From Chitinibacter bivalviorum (GTDB taxonomy: Bacteria > Pseudomonadota > Gammaproteobacteria > Burkholderiales > Chitinibacteraceae), in assembly GCF_013403565.1 (NCBI RefSeq), contig NZ_CP058627.1, positions 1,674,001-1,738,000 on the forward strand: 64,000 nucleotides of DNA, read 5' to 3'. Positions 46,414 through 56,271 of the stretch are shown in pieces. Within the stretch, counting starts at the first letter, position 1, and every line of letters starts with the position of its first letter. Position numbers and translations under genes: made by a program. The notes beneath the pieces were generated by a model. The model had not been told where the DNA came from and made no database searches. It saw only the letters and a program-made list of their open reading frames with translations.

Positions 46414-47506
46414 GCTTTAATCCAAGAAAATCAATAATTTTATTTGCGATCAGAGACCATTGAGCATCTGCGCCAGCTGCACCCATCGCATCACAATAAG
46501 CCGAATAGTCCTGCTCAATATTGGCAATCGCATTGGCTAAAGATGATGAAATACCGTGATCTGCTTCAATCACTATGCCTGCGTTTTCTGGTACTTGTTC
46601 GGGAAAATCGCCAACTCGCGTTGCAATAACGGGCTTTGTGAATGCCAAAGCGATCTTCAACACACCACTCGTTGTACCTTCAAGATATGGCAAACAGATG
46701 ACATTACTTGCCGAAAAATAATTTTCCACATCTTCAAATGGGATTCGTCGATCATGAACAATCACATTAGGCATTAATCTAGCGGTTTCTAGTGCTTGCA
46801 CATACTCAGGACCATGCCCTGCAACACTACTGGCGCCCGCAAGAATGAATTTATAATGGGTTTGACTCTGCATGGACTTTGCACATTCTAAGAAAGGAAT
46901 TAATCCTTTTCTCGGTTCTAGGTGCCCAAAAAATAGTGATACAAAATCATTGTCTGATAAACCAGATATAAGCTCACGGGCTTTGGCTTGCGAAATACCT
47001 GTTAAATTGAAAATATCATATATCCCATGTGGCACGACAAGAACGGGGGCTGAGATACCAAGTTCTGAAACACCTTGTTGAGCTGCCAAAGAATGGCAAA
47101 TCACATGCCTAAACGAGCGATAATAAAAGCCAAAAGTAAATCGACTCCAAAATTTAGGGTAATGCGGTAAAACATCATGAACAGTAATCGCCGTAGAAAT
47201 ACCGAATAAATTTAAAAGACGAATAAAAAAGGCATCAAGCAGCGCAAACTTCAACGGCCCTTGCATTAAAATAAAATCAGGATTTCTATTTAACACACCG
47301 AAGAAAAATTTTAAGATATCAATTGGATAATGACGAGAACGTCGAAACACACGCTCTACTTTAAACCCTAAATGATCAAATCGACTGGGTAGCGATTGTG
47401 CTGTTACCACAGTAGTTTCAGCAAGCACTGATAATGCACGCCCTAACGAAACAGCATAATCCGCTAACCCGGAATCACCAGTAAAACTAACCACTTCAAT
47501 TTTCAT
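46406..47506 (-). CDS. GT4 glycosyltransferase
   Basis: 366 aa, GT-B fold, with FFGHLEPRKGLIPFLECA and CLPYLEGTTSGVLKIALAFT in the donor domain. The usual EX7E motif is only loosely kept (EGTTSGVLK), so donor type is uncertain. Two bases separate it from the preceding transferase gene. Confidence 0.85.
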   Translation of the reverse strand: MKIEVVSFTGDSGLADYAVSLGRALSVLAETTVVTAQSLPSRFDHLGFKVERVFRRSRHYPIDILKFFFGVLNRNPDFILMQGPLKFALLDAFFIRLLNLFGISTAITVHDVLPHYPKFWSRFTFGFYYRSFRHVICHSLAAQQGVSELGISAPVLVVPHGIYDIFNLTGISQAKARELISGLSDNDFVSLFFGHLEPRKGLIPFLECAKSMQSQTHYKFILAGASSVAGHGPEYVQALETARLMPNVIVHDRRIPFEDVENYFSASNVICLPYLEGTTSGVLKIALAFTKPVIATRVGDFPEQVPENAGIVIEADHGISSSLANAIANIEQDYSAYCDAMGAAGADAQWSLIANKIIDFLGLKHA

Positions 47507-47508
47507 TG

Positions 47509-48747
47509 CTACTGTCCAATTTCTTTGATAATCGGTACATATATGCGATCAATGAGCGCATCCCAGGTAAATTGGCTTACACGCTGACGACATTGCTGCG
47601 CAAAATTTGGATCTGTTTCAAGTCGAGAAAGGACAGAAATTGTAGCGTCTGCGAAATTTTGGACTGCACGCTCTTGATTGATATCTGCGACAACAGCAGC
47701 ACCGCACGAATGATCGATGACAACTCCTGGCCCACCTAAGCGGTAACAAATCACAGGCAAACCCGCCTGCAGTGCCTCCAACACAACAAAACCACCCGAG
47801 TCACGCAAGCTAGGGTAAAACAACGCATCGTAATCGGTGTACATCGCTAATACTTCTGCTTTGGGCAGCCAACCAAGCCATTCAATTGCATGTGATATGC
47901 CTAAATCTTGCGCCGTCTGCTCCCAGCGTTGCCGATCAACTCCATCGCCAATAATGGTCAAGCGTACTGAAGGCTTTTGCTGCAAGATCAGTGCAAAACT
48001 GCGCAATCCTAAATCCATCCCTTTTAAGCCAATACAGCGCCCAACAAAGATTAGACGCGTCGCTTCAGCGCTGGCGCGACGCGCCAACGGAGCTAAGCGA
48101 GCCAAATCGGATGCATTGCAGCCAATGGCAAGTTCGACTTGCGCCTTATTAGCAACAAATGGTGGCACCCGAGCTAGATGACCGTCAGAAGTAAAAAACA
48201 CTCGCTTTGCATCCCGAAACGTCATTCGCATCATGGGGTCAAAGGCAACACAACGATTGAGTAAACCCCGCAATATTTCTACTAAACGCTGATTCCTAGA
48301 AAATATACGTGAATACCCAGGGGGTATTTCATCTCCACCAGCTACAGGACCGAAATACAGCGGTATACCCAGCCCCCCCATAAAACTAGGCTGACGAAAA
48401 CTAACCCAAGTGACATGGTGCACCAGATCAAAAGCCAATTGCTGATGCATTGTTTTGACATGCTGATAAGCAAACCACTGCCACAAATAGTAATACAGGT
48501 GATTACGGCGATTTATTTTGCTCAATACGGCATGAATACGCGGCAGGTCGAAATATACGAACTTAACCGTATTGCATTCATCAGACTGCGCCAGCCGAGC
48601 TTCGATAGCACGTTGGTGTGACGCGCGAGTCAAAACAGTAACATGATGCCCTCGTTTGCAAAGCTCCTTGGCCCATTGCCAACCAACTTCTTCATCAGAG
48701 CCAAAATCGGGGTCACAAGCAAATGCGGATAATAAGACTCGAGCCAT
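47509..48747 (-). CDS. GT4 glycosyltransferase
   Basis: 412 aa. N-terminal CDPDFGSDEEVGWQWAKEL is typical of a GT4 group in EPS loci. The donor domain shows FVGRCIGLKGMDLGLRSF, then SLRDSGGFVVLEALQAGLPV. Abuts the glycoside-hydrolase gene by 2 nt. Confidence 0.88.
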   Translation of the reverse strand: MARVLLSAFACDPDFGSDEEVGWQWAKELCKRGHHVTVLTRASHQRAIEARLAQSDECNTVKFVYFDLPRIHAVLSKINRRNHLYYYLWQWFAYQHVKTMHQQLAFDLVHHVTWVSFRQPSFMGGLGIPLYFGPVAGGDEIPPGYSRIFSRNQRLVEILRGLLNRCVAFDPMMRMTFRDAKRVFFTSDGHLARVPPFVANKAQVELAIGCNASDLARLAPLARRASAEATRLIFVGRCIGLKGMDLGLRSFALILQQKPSVRLTIIGDGVDRQRWEQTAQDLGISHAIEWLGWLPKAEVLAMYTDYDALFYPSLRDSGGFVVLEALQAGLPVICYRLGGPGVVIDHSCGAAVVADINQERAVQNFADATISVLSRLETDPNFAQQCRQRVSQFTWDALIDRIYVPIIKEIGQ

Positions 48748-48749
48748 GA

Positions 48750-50231
48750 TTATTTCAGCGTAATATCAAATGTACTAACGGAAAGGGGCGATATGGTTAC
48801 TGTTAAATTGCCATTTTTAATTGCAGCGAGCGAAGAGTTGATGCTTAAATTCACACGTGCATTTTGGCTTGCATCAACTGTGCGTAATTGTTTTTGTACA
48901 AGAGAAACATTACCATCAGCCATAACCATGCGCATATTAAGCAGTACTGATTTGGATTTAGCAGATCGATTTACAAGCCATACTCGGTAAGCACGCGGGT
49001 TATTAGCCACATTGAAAATTGCACCTCGAATTGCATACTGTCCAAGATGATCACCATCAAAACTTGAGGTGCTTAACGTTACAAGAGATCGCATAGAATC
49101 AGAAGGATTTAACAAGCGAAATAATTCAGCAATATTACTTGTTTGAAGTTCCTGATTATTATTTTCAATAAAATTCCATGGACCAGCTCTTAAACCGTGC
49201 CACATCGCACCGCGCACACCATTAATCTGACTTAAACCAATTAAAAAGTCCGCCGTAGATAAAACCCCTGAAATATCAGATGTTTGATACCAATTTCTCG
49301 ACCACTCGGTATCAGAAGGATTACCTGCAGGCCAACGAGCATGCTCAGTAATCCAAACACCAGGATTAGCGATACCAGCCTGCTTCATCATCGCAATATT
49401 TTGTGCCAATTTATTTAAGCGATTGACGATACTTGGTCCTTCCGGAGGATTGTCATAATACATATGCAGAGCATAATCAGCTGAATATGATTTGAAGCGA
49501 TTAACAAGGTATTTGTTATGCTCAATATCACTTGACATCCAATCAGGCTGATACTCTACTAACGGAATAACAATTTTAGCAGCAGGATCTGCTTGCAAAA
49601 TATTCGCAACAATAGGCTCAGATCGAAGTGCAATTTTAAATGCATCCCATTTTAAGCGACCACGCTCTAATTCATTCCCAATTTCCCAATAGCGCACCCG
49701 ATTAGGTGAGTTATCTTTAACAAAAGACGCGTAATTCTTTGCAGAAACGCTTAATTGCTCAAGTGGCGACTCTTCGGCATTAAAACCCACTACATTAGCA
49801 ATATGCCACGTTGTTTTAGCCCCTAATTTTCCCAAAGCATTTGCATATTCTGCAGGGCCAAATAAGCATGGCGCAGGTTGCATCCAAGTTGTCACACTTA
49901 GCAGAGGGCGTAGTTTTGTATTATTTGTACAATCAAGCCAATTAATTTCATTGACACCACCGCCATAACGTATCAATTGCACTGATGAATACTTCAATTT
50001 GGATAATGCATCATCAGTTAAATTTCCGGAGGAGTCAGCTAAACTTACTTGGCTTTCCCACCACAAAGAATGAATACCAAATAAATTTTTGAGATCTGTT
50101 TTAGAATCAACAAAGCTGGGAGTGGCAACTAAACGAGTTTCACCTTCAGTAATGTCAAATGTATTTCCTTCACTCTGGCTGCATGCGCTTAACAACACTA
50201 AAGAAAAAATTGCAAATAGATTTTTCATCAT
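48750..50231 (-). CDS. Lipoprotein glycoside hydrolase (clan GH-A type)
   Basis: 493 aa. The signal peptide ends in the lipobox LLSACS, so it is probably membrane-anchored and periplasmic. A TIM-barrel hydrolase is suggested by YWEIGNELERG (acid/base Glu near 185) and WITEHARWP (nucleophile Glu near 295), the two-Glu pattern of clan GH-A families such as GH39 and GH51. The C-terminal beta domain starts near 370. An EPS-locus hydrolase of this kind, like PslG of Pseudomonas, may trim polymer or clear stalled product. The exact GH family cannot be fixed by eye. Confidence 0.75.
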   Translation of the reverse strand: MMKNLFAIFSLVLLSACSQSEGNTFDITEGETRLVATPSFVDSKTDLKNLFGIHSLWWESQVSLADSSGNLTDDALSKLKYSSVQLIRYGGGVNEINWLDCTNNTKLRPLLSVTTWMQPAPCLFGPAEYANALGKLGAKTTWHIANVVGFNAEESPLEQLSVSAKNYASFVKDNSPNRVRYWEIGNELERGRLKWDAFKIALRSEPIVANILQADPAAKIVIPLVEYQPDWMSSDIEHNKYLVNRFKSYSADYALHMYYDNPPEGPSIVNRLNKLAQNIAMMKQAGIANPGVWITEHARWPAGNPSDTEWSRNWYQTSDISGVLSTADFLIGLSQINGVRGAMWHGLRAGPWNFIENNNQELQTSNIAELFRLLNPSDSMRSLVTLSTSSFDGDHLGQYAIRGAIFNVANNPRAYRVWLVNRSAKSKSVLLNMRMVMADGNVSLVQKQLRTVDASQNARVNLSINSSLAAIKNGNLTVTISPLSVSTFDITLK

Positions 50232-51745
50232 TTAATTATACCCACATCCTTTGTATTCTCACCTTGCCCATTTGCACCATAGAATGCAATAAGTCCGATT
50301 GAAAACCAAAACAAATATTGCATACTCACCCCAGCAACAACCGAAGGTTGATATGGCAGCATTGCTAAAAACACTAACAACCATGATTTCATGCCTACCA
50401 TTAACCAGCGTACCCACGGAGATACAGTCTGACTCCGAGACAATCTAAAGGCTTCAATAAAAGCCGCAATAATCATTGATATAAATGCGATTGTACCTAT
50501 TAGACCGAAATTCCAAAGTAGAATGCAAATTGCAGTTGAATCTAAGCCTAGACCATATTTAATTACAGCAGGTCCAGGCCCGGCGAGAAAACTGCTTGGT
50601 GTGACTGCCCCTGGACCAAATCCAATAAATGAATTTAAAAGTGGCATAGTTGCAAATGCCTGCTCACCCCAATATTGTATATTCCCCATCCGACCGCGAT
50701 GTTCAGCATCAATTTTAAAGTTCGGATCAAACGAATAAGTAAATGCATGTAATAACTCCCCATCACTTGTCCAATAGCGTATCGAGTAGACAAGGCAAAT
50801 GACACTTAAAGCAATGCCGATTAATCCAATCATTTTCAACATTGACTTAGAAATACCACCTGGTATTTTCCATACAATTACAAGCAACATCAAAGGCAGC
50901 AAAACAATGACAATTTTAGTTTCAGCCAATCCAATCGCCACTAAAGCGGAGATAAGCGCAGCCCAGAGCCATAATTTTTTTAATAGTCTTTGCTCTACTA
51001 GCAAATAAACCATCATCAGTACCATCACCGTGAAGCACGCCATTTCACCGGTATAGCCTCCACCTAAGGGATTACCTCCAAAAGACCCCACAATAACTTC
51101 AGCTTCACCACCGACAAATGCGCGAGAAGCGAGCCGTTTTGGCACCACAATCAATTGCTCTGCCACACAAAATAACCACTGAACACAGCCAATCCATAGT
51201 ATTGCTTTAAAACATTGCTCAACTGTCGAAGATGAGAGATAGCCCAATGCAACAACACAAAAAACAGCGATAAAAGGTAAAAAGGCTCTCAGACCTACCA
51301 ACAGTTGCCCAGCAGAATTAAAATTTACAAGTGCGGAAAACACTAAAGTCATTAAATATACATACAGCGATAAATATAACAAAGTGCGATAAGGAGAGTT
51401 TATCGATGTTATTTTACAAATATGAGGCCGCGTAAACAACATCGAGATAAATAGCGCCGCAGCTAAAAGCGAAGCTGCCCAATTGGCCTGACCAAAACCC
51501 AAGAAAATTTCTAAACTTCCGCAGATGACTAAACTGGCACCTAGAACTGTATAAGCCAGCCATTTTATATTACTAATTAAACCAGCCCCTAGCAGCAAAG
51601 CTATAAGTGCGAATATAACTAAATAGCTCCCAAAGGCAGCGGCCAGCCCAAGCGCGATTGAAACAAAAAATGCAGCACTGTAAAGCGCCAATTGGCGCCC
51701 GGCAATTTTACCCATAGCTGGCCTCTCTAATCCTATCAATTTCAA
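50228..51745 (-). CDS. O-antigen polymerase/ligase-like membrane protein (Wzy candidate)
   Basis: 505 aa with about a dozen hydrophobic helices and a large periplasmic loop at about 325-420 (HRGRMGNIQYWGEQ, GFGPGAVTPSSF), the form of Wzy/WaaL-family proteins. It is the only polymerase candidate in the locus, so it probably joins repeat units after flipping. Overlaps both neighbours by 4 nt. Confidence 0.8.
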   Translation of the reverse strand: MKLIGLERPAMGKIAGRQLALYSAAFFVSIALGLAAAFGSYLVIFALIALLLGAGLISNIKWLAYTVLGASLVICGSLEIFLGFGQANWAASLLAAALFISMLFTRPHICKITSINSPYRTLLYLSLYVYLMTLVFSALVNFNSAGQLLVGLRAFLPFIAVFCVVALGYLSSSTVEQCFKAILWIGCVQWLFCVAEQLIVVPKRLASRAFVGGEAEVIVGSFGGNPLGGGYTGEMACFTVMVLMMVYLLVEQRLLKKLWLWAALISALVAIGLAETKIVIVLLPLMLLVIVWKIPGGISKSMLKMIGLIGIALSVICLVYSIRYWTSDGELLHAFTYSFDPNFKIDAEHRGRMGNIQYWGEQAFATMPLLNSFIGFGPGAVTPSSFLAGPGPAVIKYGLGLDSTAICILLWNFGLIGTIAFISMIIAAFIEAFRLSRSQTVSPWVRWLMVGMKSWLLVFLAMLPYQPSVVAGVSMQYLFWFSIGLIAFYGANGQGENTKDVGIIK

Positions 51746-52980
51746 CTAATTGTTTTTAATAATTGGGCGGATCTCGACGCGTTCCTCTTACAATCAGGTA
51801 GTTTCTCTGCTAAATAACTTTTAATCTCAGCCTGATTATTTGTCAGAATAGAAAAATGTTCCAATAGTGATTCACTGGTGACTTTGGGGGTTTCTAAGAC
51901 ATAATTCAGATGACCGAATAAATCTTGATTAATGCCTTTTGCCTTGATGCTGTATGCAATTGAAGTCGTTGGCACAGCTTGGGATAGCGCAGCTACGGTG
52001 GCATGCGTACGCGCGCCCATAAAATAATGGCAGCGGCGAATTACGTCTTTGAGTTGAGCTGCATTTAGATTGCGTGGCAACATTTGTACATGCTGCTCAC
52101 CAAATCCTGCTGCTCGTATGCGCTGCAAGATTTTGCTCATATATGCCGAGTCACTGTTTTCTTCAACGCCACTCAGTGGGTCTACATGCGGTACTAGCAT
52201 GACATTGACCTCACCTTGCTTGAGCGTAGCGAGCAAAAAATTAACGACTTCTGTATCCAGAGCTGACTTAGCATCCGCGTCTTCACGAAAATTACGGATC
52301 AAGGGGCTCACATTAAATCCCAGCACTGGTTTTTCTTGCTGAAAAAGTTGCAAAGTATTAGCAGGCGCCTGCTCAAAATCCAATACAAATGCTGAATCAA
52401 CGACCAATTCAACATGATCAATACCTAAACTTTGCAAATATTTAAGTGATGCAGTTTCTCGCACGGTAATCAAAGAAAAACGACGTAAGAAATCTCGCAT
52501 TTTGGCTTCAACCACGGGCATTTTACTAAATGGGCCCACTGAGCCGGCCCACAATACAGTGGTCTTGCCAGCATCCATTGCAGTCTCACAAATGCGCATC
52601 CAGTAATACAGTGAACCTAAACCATAATCGAGAGAAATAATATCGCCCCCCGTCATCACCAATACATCAGAGCTGAGGATGGTCTCACGCGTCGATGCGG
52701 TTACTTTGTATTTGGGTGGCATCCCATCTAGTGCAGGAATGAAACGACGCGCCCTACTCCACCAGCGAATCGCACTTGGAATCGGCTCAGCGGGTACAAA
52801 TTGCACACCACATTTATTGGCATCTGGCCATTGAGCGCTGTCTTTCTTGATATCATGACTAGGTACTATAAATTGGCTATTTGGGATGTGCTGCAAAATA
52901 GTTTTCACATTGGCACGAATTAAGGCCTCACAACCGCGATTACCGAAATTATCTTGTCCTGCAAAATAGATCTTAGACAT
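51742..52980 (-). CDS. Polysaccharide pyruvyl transferase-family protein
   Basis: 412 aa. Family features: an N-terminal FGNRGCEALIRANVKTIL, MTGGDIISLDYG, VLWAGSVGPF, and a C-terminal GARTHATVAALSQAVPTTSI. These enzymes transfer pyruvate from PEP to a sugar, giving an acidic ketal. This predicts a pyruvylated, negatively charged polymer. Confidence 0.88.
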   Translation of the reverse strand: MSKIYFAGQDNFGNRGCEALIRANVKTILQHIPNSQFIVPSHDIKKDSAQWPDANKCGVQFVPAEPIPSAIRWWSRARRFIPALDGMPPKYKVTASTRETILSSDVLVMTGGDIISLDYGLGSLYYWMRICETAMDAGKTTVLWAGSVGPFSKMPVVEAKMRDFLRRFSLITVRETASLKYLQSLGIDHVELVVDSAFVLDFEQAPANTLQLFQQEKPVLGFNVSPLIRNFREDADAKSALDTEVVNFLLATLKQGEVNVMLVPHVDPLSGVEENSDSAYMSKILQRIRAAGFGEQHVQMLPRNLNAAQLKDVIRRCHYFMGARTHATVAALSQAVPTTSIAYSIKAKGINQDLFGHLNYVLETPKVTSESLLEHFSILTNNQAEIKSYLAEKLPDCKRNASRSAQLLKTIS

Positions 52981-53006
52981 ATGGTTCTACTATTTATGAT
53001 TTGAAA

Positions 53007-54041
53007 TTAAGAATGAGTAATTAAGGTGTTTTCTAACGCTCTGCGCGCTGAACGCGGTACTCTCGCGGTGTTTGCAGCATAACCAACTAATAAATACATA
53101 ATGATTCGTTCGGCTTGCGGAATTTCTCCATCGCGATGCGCCGCCTTATCTTGAGCGGGCTCAGCGCACCAATTAAGGCAGCAGGTTGATAGCCCTTGCG
53201 CCTGTAATGCATAAAGTAAGTTCATCGAGAATAGCCCACCATCAACATACGGTTGATTACGCTCGGATGCATCGAAAAAAGTATTCGCGTCAGAAGTAAT
53301 AATCAGCAACATAGGTGCAGTATGGCCAAAACCACGATTTCCATTCTGCAAACTAAGTAATCTCTCAATTTTGTCTTTTGCACTGTAAAGATGCACCCTA
53401 CACGGCTGACGATTGCAAGCGCTGGGACTTAATTGCGCTAAAGAGATTGCTCGTTCAATAAGGAGAGGATCAATTGACTGATCAGAAAATTCGCGAACAC
53501 TTCTCCGTGCTAAAACTAATTTTTCATACGCAGGTAATGCATCGTCTGGATTTATAGTTATGATATTTTGTGGGGTTTCCAGCTCAATTTTAATTTTTGC
53601 ATGCGCTGCGAGTTGTTGATCCAAGCGGCGCAGTAGAATTTCGCCTTTTTTGGGTGGAGTTTGACTAAGACGCATGCGATAAGCTCGCAACGTCTCTATT
53701 GCTCCACAATAAATTGGATCATTAACTGAATAACCCATCTCATACCATGACTGCAATAAATCAATCGTAGCAATAGCAGGATCATAGCCAAAAAAGCGCT
53801 TCTCACCTGGCATGCAAAGCCCTTTTTCCAATTTATGGAACTGGAATAGCAGTTCAGAGCTAATTACTGAATATTGAGTTTGATTTCCACCCGTCCAACT
53901 CATATGTTTAAACGTATGTGTTACATCATAAGCAAAGAATGAGAGCTTTCTTGCTCTATGATAGAAAGCACGAGATCCATTATAAATTGATTTCAAGCTC
54001 CTATTTTCCTGCATTTTTTCACGGATGAATTTTTTAAGCAT
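53007..54041 (-). CDS. Nitroreductase-fold protein in the EPS operon
   Basis: 344 aa. The C-terminal part (about 175-335) is a nitroreductase-type flavoprotein fold with RRSVREFSDQSI (FMN-binding Arg-Arg-Ser), LSPSACNRQPCRVHLY and GLSTCCLNWCAEP. The N-terminal about 150 residues are an extension of unknown role. Such proteins recur beside pyruvyl transferases in polysaccharide loci, but their reaction there is unknown. Overlaps the flippase gene by 8 nt. Confidence 0.82.
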   Translation of the reverse strand: MLKKFIREKMQENRSLKSIYNGSRAFYHRARKLSFFAYDVTHTFKHMSWTGGNQTQYSVISSELLFQFHKLEKGLCMPGEKRFFGYDPAIATIDLLQSWYEMGYSVNDPIYCGAIETLRAYRMRLSQTPPKKGEILLRRLDQQLAAHAKIKIELETPQNIITINPDDALPAYEKLVLARRSVREFSDQSIDPLLIERAISLAQLSPSACNRQPCRVHLYSAKDKIERLLSLQNGNRGFGHTAPMLLIITSDANTFFDASERNQPYVDGGLFSMNLLYALQAQGLSTCCLNWCAEPAQDKAAHRDGEIPQAERIIMYLLVGYAANTARVPRSARRALENTLITHS

Positions 54042-55563
54042 TGTTTAACCTGAGTATCTTAACTAGTTTTGCTGGTAGAACAGATGCCAGCCATTGTTTT
54101 TCTTGCAATGAAAAAACACCTGTAAAATAAATCACAACAAAGAAAAAAAGGCCTGAAGAAAAACCCACTAGCAAATCATACGAAACCATAAATGATGTGA
54201 CTATGTAACCAAAGAGTAATGCAAGAAGCATTGCATTCAATATTTTTAACAGGCCATGATATTCAAACGCTTTCAACGCGTACTCACTTCTAGCCAATAA
54301 TACATAGCAAGTAATCGACCAAATTAATTCACTAACTCCAAATGCAATTGCGACGCCCACTGCTCCATGTTCACGACCTAAATAAATAGCAATTGGTAAG
54401 CCCAGAACACTTAATGCTGTGGCATACAAAGGAGCCCACGATGTTTCTTTGGCCAAACAATACATCGAGAGAGTCGCATGCATGGCGATCGGCAATAGTC
54501 CCAACACAATCAAGGAGAGCACCATCCCCGCAGCAGGATAATTACCAGCAGAAACCTTTGATAAAATAAAATCCCCTGAAAAAAACAAACCGCAAAAAAT
54601 AGGTGCGATAAAGATCCAATTGATCTTTACTAAAAAACTTAACAGCGCTGGGAGGATTTTATCTGAGTCTTCCTTTTTTGATGCTGCGACAAATATTGGT
54701 CGAAAAACTCCAGCAAGAATATTAGCCGGAATATAACGTTGCACGACTGCCGCTAAAGAATATGCAAAACCAAAGACCGCCAATGCATTTGCGCCAACCA
54801 ATCCCGCCAATGTTATTTTTAGCGCATCAGGTCCATATGTTATTCCTAGCAACTGAGCGATAAATGCGGGCAATGCAAACTGTAACATTCTTTTATATGC
54901 AATACGTTCATCATTTGAAGCATATTTTGTAGATGAAGCCAACATAATTGCCAGCATCGTAATCGAAACCAAAGCGCCAACTAAAGTTACTCCAACCTCG
55001 ATATATACAACATTTTGAATATTAAGCTCGCCTTGTAATGCAATAAAACCTATTGCTACCAGCCTTAAAACCGTCCGAATTATTAATGAAATCTGACTCC
55101 GCCCCTGGCAGAGCATAGAGTCAAATATAGACTCTATATAGCGAGCCAGACCTTCACCCACGATGATAGCAGCAACAAAAATCCCTAATTTTTCAGAAAT
55201 ATTGTTATTAGGAAATACAAATTTAAATATGCTCGGAAAAAAGGCCAACACACTTGCGACTGCAAGCAATGTCATTATTCTTAACACTACAAAAGATACG
55301 ACAGGTCCGTGAGCTACTGTGATGCCATTGCTTAATTCACTAGCACTGATATAACGATATGCAGCCTGCAAAAGTCCTAAATTGCTAGCTAAAATTGCGA
55401 TTTCAGCCACTGCCCAAATTGCAAAATAGATAGCATATTCTTGGGGCTGCAATAATCTAGATAAGAAGACCAAAACTAATAAACCACCAACTGCAGATAT
55501 AGGGCGGGCAATTAGCATTGACAACATACTTTGTCTAACACGTTGTGTTGTTGCTTTAGTCAC
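54034..55563 (-). CDS. Polysaccharide flippase (Wzx/MOP superfamily)
   Basis: 509 aa with 12-14 predicted membrane helices and the N-terminal MOP pattern (SMLIARPISAVGGLLVLVFL, then SRLLQPQEYAIYFAIWAV). It would carry the lipid-linked repeat unit across the inner membrane. 15 bp after epsI. Confidence 0.88.
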   Translation of the reverse strand: MTKATTQRVRQSMLSMLIARPISAVGGLLVLVFLSRLLQPQEYAIYFAIWAVAEIAILASNLGLLQAAYRYISASELSNGITVAHGPVVSFVVLRIMTLLAVASVLAFFPSIFKFVFPNNNISEKLGIFVAAIIVGEGLARYIESIFDSMLCQGRSQISLIIRTVLRLVAIGFIALQGELNIQNVVYIEVGVTLVGALVSITMLAIMLASSTKYASNDERIAYKRMLQFALPAFIAQLLGITYGPDALKITLAGLVGANALAVFGFAYSLAAVVQRYIPANILAGVFRPIFVAASKKEDSDKILPALLSFLVKINWIFIAPIFCGLFFSGDFILSKVSAGNYPAAGMVLSLIVLGLLPIAMHATLSMYCLAKETSWAPLYATALSVLGLPIAIYLGREHGAVGVAIAFGVSELIWSITCYVLLARSEYALKAFEYHGLLKILNAMLLALLFGYIVTSFMVSYDLLVGFSSGLFFFVVIYFTGVFSLQEKQWLASVLPAKLVKILRLNNA

Positions 55564-55578
55564 AAAAATATCACTAGG

Positions 55579-56271
55579 TTAATTTAAGCTAAAAGTACTT
55601 TTCCCATAAACAAAATTTCTTTTCTCATCTGGTAAAGCACGATACAAATCATTTATGAATTTTTTCTGTACTTCATACTCAGCTACTTTATCCGAACCCA
55701 GTGTAGAAACTCGAAACAACAATCCATCAGGTATTTGCCCACGCAAACCATATTTTAATTGGGCTAGCTTCCCTTCAACGCCGGTTGCGATTAAATAATC
55801 ACCAACTGTAATCCAATAAGTAATTGGCTCAATCCTTGCTGCATTTTTAGCGACAAGCCGTATGGCATCCATTTTTCTTTCATTAATTTGAAATGTGGCT
55901 GGTATTTTTTGTTCTACAGTAAAGCCTTGAGCTGGATAACATACCTCTGGCCTATGAACTGAATTACTATCACCCTGGTCTTTGCCATAGGCGATGACCA
56001 TCATGATTCTTTCACCTTTTTTATTAACATAAGTTCTACTTATCGTTTCAGAATATACTTTATTAAGTGTTGCTTGCATTTCGGCAGGAACCTCAATTAC
56101 CACCTGATTTGGCTCAACTTTCCATTCTGCAAATTGTTCCGGAATCAATTTCTGAAAATCAATGCTCCTGTTATCCGCTATTTTTTGATACGGTATCAGT
56201 TTATAAGCAAGTAATGCAGTCCCCAGCATCATCACCATAAGCAACAACTGCGTCATTGACTTTTTCTTCAT
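55579..56271 (-). CDS. epsI: Exosortase-associated protein EpsI
   Basis: 230 aa: an N-terminal membrane helix (about 7-25) and a periplasmic EpsI-type domain with YGKDQGDSNSVHRPEVCYPA, whose H-x-P-E-x-C-Y-P motif is the hallmark. Found together with exosortases; the molecular role is not firmly known. Overlaps the exosortase gene by 4 nt. Confidence 0.92.
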   Translation of the reverse strand: MKKKSMTQLLLMVMMLGTALLAYKLIPYQKIADNRSIDFQKLIPEQFAEWKVEPNQVVIEVPAEMQATLNKVYSETISRTYVNKKGERIMMVIAYGKDQGDSNSVHRPEVCYPAQGFTVEQKIPATFQINERKMDAIRLVAKNAARIEPITYWITVGDYLIATGVEGKLAQLKYGLRGQIPDGLLFRVSTLGSDKVAEYEVQKKFINDLYRALPDEKRNFVYGKSTFSLN

